A DNA stretch of 17,549 bases, from contig JAXJVS010000116.1 of NCBI GenBank assembly GCA_036308445.1, positions 1 to 17,549 on the forward strand, read 5' to 3'. The position numbers and the translations under genes are program-made. The notes beneath the pieces are model-generated. The model saw only the letters and a list, made by a program, of their open reading frames with translations, had not been told where the DNA came from and made no database searches. Source of the stretch: MGBC113645 sp036308445. Lineage in GTDB: Bacteria > Bacillota_I > Bacilli_A > Erysipelotrichales > Coprobacillaceae. Positions 14,470 through 17,549 of this stretch are shown here, piece by piece; the stretch's first letter is position 1; each line of letters begins with the position of its first letter.

Positions 14470-14851
14470 TTTCGATTTCCTCCGGTTCTGATATTTCTAT
14501 ATGTGTTGGAATCTGACTGGTAGATATTTTATAATCTTTATAGATTAGATAAGCTTTCCATGATCCAAGAAGTACGACAACTGTAATAATAACTATTGTT
14601 ATTAACTTTAAATATCTTTTGATTGTTAAATTTTTGATTAGCTCATTGATTTGAGATTCTCCAAAATAGGATGCAATGACATCTTCAGGAAATCCAAATT
14701 CCTGAATTAGGTCATTGTATGTACAGTCGATGTTATCTGTTTCGTATTCTTCAATCTGAGATTTAAAATTTTTTAGAAAATCTTTGGTTCTTTTGTTTTT
14801 TGATGGAATTAATTCCTTAATTTCATCAAAATATTTTTTACTTTCTTTCAT
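14453..14851 (-). CDS. HAAS/DUF1700-like membrane protein (copy 2)
   Basis: A 132-residue protein. The ATG at 14851 is chosen because GGAGG lies five bases upstream; a longer frame from 14869 lacks one. Residues 1-65 form the HAAS-like helical domain with PSKNKRTKDFL and EFGFPEDVIASYF, corresponding to the GVPKEVVIDYY segment in copy 1. One membrane helix lies at about residues 80-103 (LKLITIVIITVVVLLGSW), followed by an acidic tail (EPEEIESERID). The tail differs from copy 1, whereas the core and the helix position agree. It overlaps PadR by 14 bp and the secreted-protein gene by 17 bp, a compact three-gene operon. The partnership with PadR is inferred from context. Confidence 0.8.
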   Translation of the reverse strand: MKESKKYFDEIKELIPSKNKRTKDFLKNFKSQIEEYETDNIDCTYNDLIQEFGFPEDVIASYFGESQINELIKNLTIKRYLKLITIVIITVVVLLGSWKAYLIYKDYKISTSQIPTHIEISEPEEIESERID

Positions 14852-15176
14852 AATTACCTCCATGAACAATCAAATCAATACATCTTACAAGATTATCATA
14901 ATCATCAGTTATCTTCTTTAAATATACCTTTCCTTCATCTTCCAAATGATAATAGACTCTTGCCTTGTTGTTGAATAGCTGTGTATCACTGGTAATGTAT
15001 CCTTTTTCAATAAGATTATAGATAATAGGATACATAGTTCCATGCTTAGGAACAATGGTACCATTAGATATTTCAGAAATAAGCTTAGTTATTTCATAAC
15101 CGTACATATCTTTTTGTTGAAGAACACTCAAAATAAGCAAGTCAAGTTTAAATAAATAATTAGAATTCTTTGACAT
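14838..15176 (-). CDS. PadR family transcriptional regulator (copy 2)
   Basis: A 112-residue winged-helix protein with MYGYEITKLI (residues 25-34), HGTMYPIIYNLIEKGYI and ARVYYHLEDEGKVYL, matching copy 1 segment by segment. The ATG at 15176 is preceded by AGAGAGGTGATC. It is the first gene of the leftward operon and reads from an extended -10 at 15193-15201. It probably represses its own operon and, from the 151-bp divergent region, perhaps the rightward secreted-protein genes. The inducing signal is unknown. Confidence 0.93.
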   Translation of the reverse strand: MSKNSNYLFKLDLLILSVLQQKDMYGYEITKLISEISNGTIVPKHGTMYPIIYNLIEKGYITSDTQLFNNKARVYYHLEDEGKVYLKKITDDYDNLVRCIDLIVHGGNYERK

Positions 15177-15192
15177 GTGATCACCTCTCTAA

Positions 15193-15201
15193 ATTATAAC
15201 A
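15193..15201 (-). promoter_or_regulatory. Promoter of the copy 2 PadR operon
   Basis: TATAAT with an upstream TGT (extended -10) reading leftward, no good -35. The sequence ATAACAT on the + strand occurs here and also at 1348-1354 near the copy 1 PadR start, so it is a candidate shared PadR site, weakly supported. Confidence 0.5.
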
Positions 15202-15247
15202 TAGTAAGATTTAAAAAATAAATAGATCGTAAAACAAAATATAAATA

Positions 15248-15276
15248 TTGACAACTAAAGCTGCGAATGATAATAT
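15248..15276 (+). promoter_or_regulatory. Rightward promoter of the copy 2 secreted-protein operon
   Basis: Consensus TTGACA (15248-15253), 17-bp spacer and TAATAT (15271-15276). Transcription should start near 15283, just ahead of the palindrome at 15286-15297. Confidence 0.75.
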
Positions 15277-15285
15277 GAAATTAAG

Positions 15286-15297
15286 GAAAGCGCTTTC
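15286..15297. promoter_or_regulatory. Cre-like palindrome at the transcription start (copy 2)
   Basis: GAAAGCGCTTTC is a perfect 12-bp palindrome ten bases after the -10 box. It differs from the copy 1 palindrome only at the bases flanking the central CG (GAAAACGTTTTC), with pairing preserved, and sits at nearly the same distance from the promoter. The pattern fits a CcpA cre core. Confidence 0.65.
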
Positions 15298-15327
15298 TTA
15301 AGATATTAAAAGAATTAAGGGAAAGAA

Positions 15328-16290
15328 ATGAATATGAAAAAAATGTTGACTGGTTTAATTGCGATAGGTTTGATCTTATGTCAAATTCAAACAGTATTTG
15401 CTTTAGAAACAAAAAGTCTTCAATTGATTTCAAATTCTACAAATGAATCGTTATCAAATACGACTGTTACTGTTTTGGATGTAGAAAGTTCAAATTCATA
15501 TTATTTGAATACGGATGATGAAGGATATGTTATAGATGATAATCAAGTTTTAAGTACTTTAGATAATAAAGTGCTTGTATTGTCTGCTATCTATGATTCT
15601 AACGTGTACAATTTATGTGTTGATTCATTAGAAGATAATCAACTATATTTAGAAAAAGATTATGAAATCGAAAATAATAGTAAAGCTAGAGTTACCTCAG
15701 GCGATTGGGTTACTAATAGTACTACTCATGTTGGCACAGTCTGGATACCTTTGGATAAAGCACCTGGATATGGTGGATTATCCATGAAAACAGAATATAA
15801 TTCTGAAGTAGGATATTCTCTTTCAGGCGGAAGCTTTTTGACATGTACTTTTTCTAGCTTAAAAGGAACAGGTTTTGAGCCAGATTATAAGCATATTCCA
15901 GAAAGCAGTGGTAAGAAAAACTATGTGCTATATGGTGAGGTTAATAAATATAAATTATCTCAAAGTCAAGTGGGGACTGGAGCAATGAGAGTTAGATATA
16001 TTGTAACTAATTCTGTTATTGATGTGGAACATGTACTTGAAACCGGTACTTTTTCAACTACAACATCAAGTTCGGATACAAAGTTATTAAAAGATAGTAC
16101 AACAATAGTAAAGAAATATTTATCTTCAACTTATACAATCAGTGGGGTTGTAACACATGAAAATGGATTGACTTGTACTATATCGGCTACAGGAAGTAAA
16201 CAAAATATTAGATATTATAAGCAATATTCAAATAAATATTATTATAGAATAGGATTTAATGCACTTGCTCGCAAAACATCAGAGTTTTAA
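15328..16290 (+). CDS. Secreted beta-rich protein, unknown function (copy 2 cargo)
   Basis: A 320-residue protein I cannot name. AAGGGAAAG precedes the ATG, and the signal peptide MNMKKMLTGLIAIGLILCQ ends at VFA before LETKS (cleavage after about residue 25). Residues 26-115 resemble a prealbumin-like or CnaB-type sandwich, with LSNTTVTVLDVESSN and NTDDEGYV, as in carboxypeptidase-regulatory-like domains; this is a resemblance only. The middle (DWVTNSTTHVGTVW) and the C-terminal third are Ser/Thr/Tyr-rich. Near residue 270 TISGVVTHENGLTCTISATG weakly echoes the TVTGTFEYDG and STCTAASVS segments of the small secreted protein. No sortase motif or membrane helix is seen at the C-terminus. Its stop overlaps the lipoprotein gene by 32 bp, so both are one operon. 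Confidence 0.75.
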   Translation: MNMKKMLTGLIAIGLILCQIQTVFALETKSLQLISNSTNESLSNTTVTVLDVESSNSYYLNTDDEGYVIDDNQVLSTLDNKVLVLSAIYDSNVYNLCVDSLEDNQLYLEKDYEIENNSKARVTSGDWVTNSTTHVGTVWIPLDKAPGYGGLSMKTEYNSEVGYSLSGGSFLTCTFSSLKGTGFEPDYKHIPESSGKKNYVLYGEVNKYKLSQSQVGTGAMRVRYIVTNSVIDVEHVLETGTFSTTTSSSDTKLLKDSTTIVKKYLSSTYTISGVVTHENGLTCTISATGSKQNIRYYKQYSNKYYYRIGFNALARKTSEF

Positions 16291-16891
16291 TTTAGTTGTT
16301 TTATGTATATTTCTTGTAGTATGCAATTTAGTAGGATGTAGTACAAAAACAGTTGATGACAAGCTTTATTTAGAAAAGATGGAACATGATAATTCAGATG
16401 AAAGAGTATATCAGATAAATGAAGATTTTGATTATAGTCAGATAGTATTTAGATTATATTTTACTGAAGATTCCAATATGTGGGAACTTGTAGAAACTTA
16501 TGAACTTAATAAAAGTGAGATTAATACTTTTACAGTAGGATACAATTATTGGAATTCTAATAGTCGTAGGTTTAGTGATAGTCAATTTTATTTAATATAT
16601 GGAGATACAGAGTATCAAAGAACGGCAATAGAATTAAAGAATGATGAAATCATAGATGGATATGAAAAATATTACGGATGTGGCGGTTATCATCTGATAA
16701 AAAAAGAATTATCTTATGATGAATCACCTTTTTATATGAAGCGTTTTGAAAAAACAAGTTATATGAATAAAGAAAAATACTCTATACCACATAATTGGGA
16801 AGATTATAAAATAGAAAACATGAAAATGACTGATGATTTTAATTGTGAGGGATATTCATGTTATGTATATACTATTCAGCTTATTCCTTAA
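16259..16891 (+). CDS. Lipoprotein of unknown function (copy 2 cargo)
   Basis: A 210-residue protein with a lipoprotein signal: hydrophobic NLVVLCIFLVVCNLVGC ends in an LVGC lipobox with Cys27 as the lipidated residue, so it should sit on the outer face of the cytoplasmic membrane. The mature part is acidic and Tyr-rich (DDKLYLEKMEH, EDFDYSQIVFRLYF) with Cys pairs in YYGCGG and FNCEGYSC. No known domain is seen. The ATG lies inside the preceding gene with a weak AGGA site, so it depends on translational coupling. In the first module this place holds a four-helix membrane protein; both may protect against, or display, the secreted product, but that is inference. Confidence 0.75.
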   Translation: MHLLAKHQSFNLVVLCIFLVVCNLVGCSTKTVDDKLYLEKMEHDNSDERVYQINEDFDYSQIVFRLYFTEDSNMWELVETYELNKSEINTFTVGYNYWNSNSRRFSDSQFYLIYGDTEYQRTAIELKNDEIIDGYEKYYGCGGYHLIKKELSYDESPFYMKRFEKTSYMNKEKYSIPHNWEDYKIENMKMTDDFNCEGYSCYVYTIQLIP

Positions 16892-16954
16892 AAAAGTATT
16901 ACTTTGATGAATAATATTAATAAAAAAATATGAAATGAATAGGTAAAAAAGATA

Positions 16955-16984
16955 TTGACATGACATGCCTTTCAAAGATATAAT
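16955..16984 (+). promoter_or_regulatory. Promoter of the T-box/alaS transcript
   Basis: Consensus TTGACA (16955-16960), 18-bp spacer and TATAAT (16979-16984); start near 16991. Confidence 0.85.
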
Positions 16985-16990
16985 GTTTAG

Positions 16991-17206
16991 GTAAATCGTT
17001 GAAAAAGAAAAGTATTTATTGATTTGATTTAGAGAGAAGATGGTTGGTGAAAATCTTTGAGGACAATAAAGAAAAGCTACTTTGGAGAGTGATGTAAACA
17101 TCAACGTGAGTCTGCGTTAAGGATTTAAAGGTGCATAATCTTATAGATTATGAACAAGGATGGTACCGCGACGATGTCGTTCCTTATATAGGAACGACTT
17201 TTTTAT
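16991..17206 (+). promoter_or_regulatory. T-box riboswitch controlling alaS (Ala specifier GCU)
   Basis: The leader of alaS carries the invariant T-box AAGGATGGTACCGCG (17156-17170), a stem with CATAATCT/AGATTATG (17134-17151) just before it, and a specifier GCU (17076-17078) followed by A in the GAAAAGCUAC context, an alanine codon. A terminator hairpin GTCGTTCCT/AGGAACGAC (17176-17198) plus T run overlaps the T-box side. Uncharged tRNA-Ala should pair with the specifier and T-box and allow the antiterminator, so alaS is switched on by alanine starvation. This explains the gene-free stretch between 16892 and 17238. Confidence 0.93.
17176..17206 (+). terminator. T-box attenuator terminator
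   Basis: GTCGTTCCT-TATAT-AGGAACGAC followed by eight T residues; competes with the antiterminator of the T-box. Confidence 0.9.
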
Positions 17207-17238
17207 TTATAAAGTAGCAATAAATAGGAGGAATATAT

Positions 17239-17549
17239 ATGAAACAATTAACAGGAAATCAAGTAAGAGCAATGTTTCTAGATTATTTTAAATCTAAAGG
17301 ACATATGATTGAACCAGGTGCATCATTAATCCCACATAATGATCCAACATTATTATGGATTAATGCGGGTGTTGCAGCATTAAAGAAATATTTTGATGGT
17401 AGTGAAAAACCAGCATGTAATAGAATTGCGAATGCTCAAAAATCTATTCGTACTAATGATATTGAAAATGTAGGGAAAACTGCTAGACATCATACTTTCT
17501 TTGAAATGTTAGGAAACTTCTCTATTGGAGATTATTTTAAAGAAGAAGC
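17239..17549 (+). CDS. alaS: Alanine-tRNA ligase, 5' part only
   Basis: The first 103 residues of AlaS, which attaches alanine to tRNA-Ala; the gene continues past the window. AGGAGGA lies 7 bases before the ATG. The class II catalytic start is clear: VRAMFLDYFKSKGH (residues 9-22), LIPHNDPTLLWINAGV, and HHTFFEMLGNFSIGDYF (motif 2 region), all typical of AlaS. The T-box leader with an alanine specifier independently supports the assignment. No truncation or frameshift is seen. Confidence 0.97.
   Translation, partial: MKQLTGNQVRAMFLDYFKSKGHMIEPGASLIPHNDPTLLWINAGVAALKKYFDGSEKPACNRIANAQKSIRTNDIENVGKTARHHTFFEMLGNFSIGDYFKEE

Noticed and set aside
16856..17104. Leftward open frame across the alaS leader
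   Set aside because: It lies over the promoter and T-box; the riboswitch elements explain the sequence better.

Overview
The window is AT-rich bacterial DNA with strong AGGAGG-type ribosome binding sites, frequent GTG starts, a T-box ahead of alaS, and a gene set (mnmA, recD2, an S4-domain RluA-type pseudouridine synthase, a ROK kinase, AI-2E and Na/Pi transporters) that points to a low-GC Bacillota. The style fits Erysipelotrichia-like gut bacteria best, but that placement is an inference from style and not from a marker gene.

Layout. Positions 1-150 hold only the control region of a leftward gene that starts outside the window. Positions 151-2770 are an accessory module: a leftward operon (PadR regulator, small membrane HAAS/DUF1700-like protein, small secreted two-cysteine protein broken by a frameshift) and a divergent rightward pair (secreted protein and four-helix membrane protein). 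Positions 2900-3575 hold a decayed IS91-like transposase. Positions 3592-5113 hold a leftward gene for a HAD-like protein that has lost its catalytic aspartates and carries a membrane anchor. Next come tRNA-Lys, tRNA-Ser and tRNA-Asp, a leftward Nudix hydrolase, and a candidate stand-alone structured small RNA with C-rich single strands. A rightward core block follows: pseudouridine synthase, ROK kinase, mnmA-recD2 (1-nt overlap), a 45-residue ORF, an AI-2E family transporter and a Na/Pi cotransporter. Positions 14011-16891 carry a second, intact copy of the accessory module with the same gene order and orientation but a different divergent pair (secreted protein plus lipoprotein). The window ends with an alanine T-box and the 5' part of alaS.

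The main discovery candidate is the duplicated five-gene module. In both copies a PadR repressor, a HAAS-like membrane protein and a small secreted two-cysteine protein form a leftward operon, and a secreted protein plus a membrane-attached partner are read the other way. Both rightward promoters have a 12-bp palindrome of the form GAAANCGNTTTC placed at the predicted transcription start; it resembles a CcpA cre site. I read this as an envelope or secretion module under PadR and probably carbon control, with a conserved regulatory arm and a variable cargo arm. Its function is not known to me.
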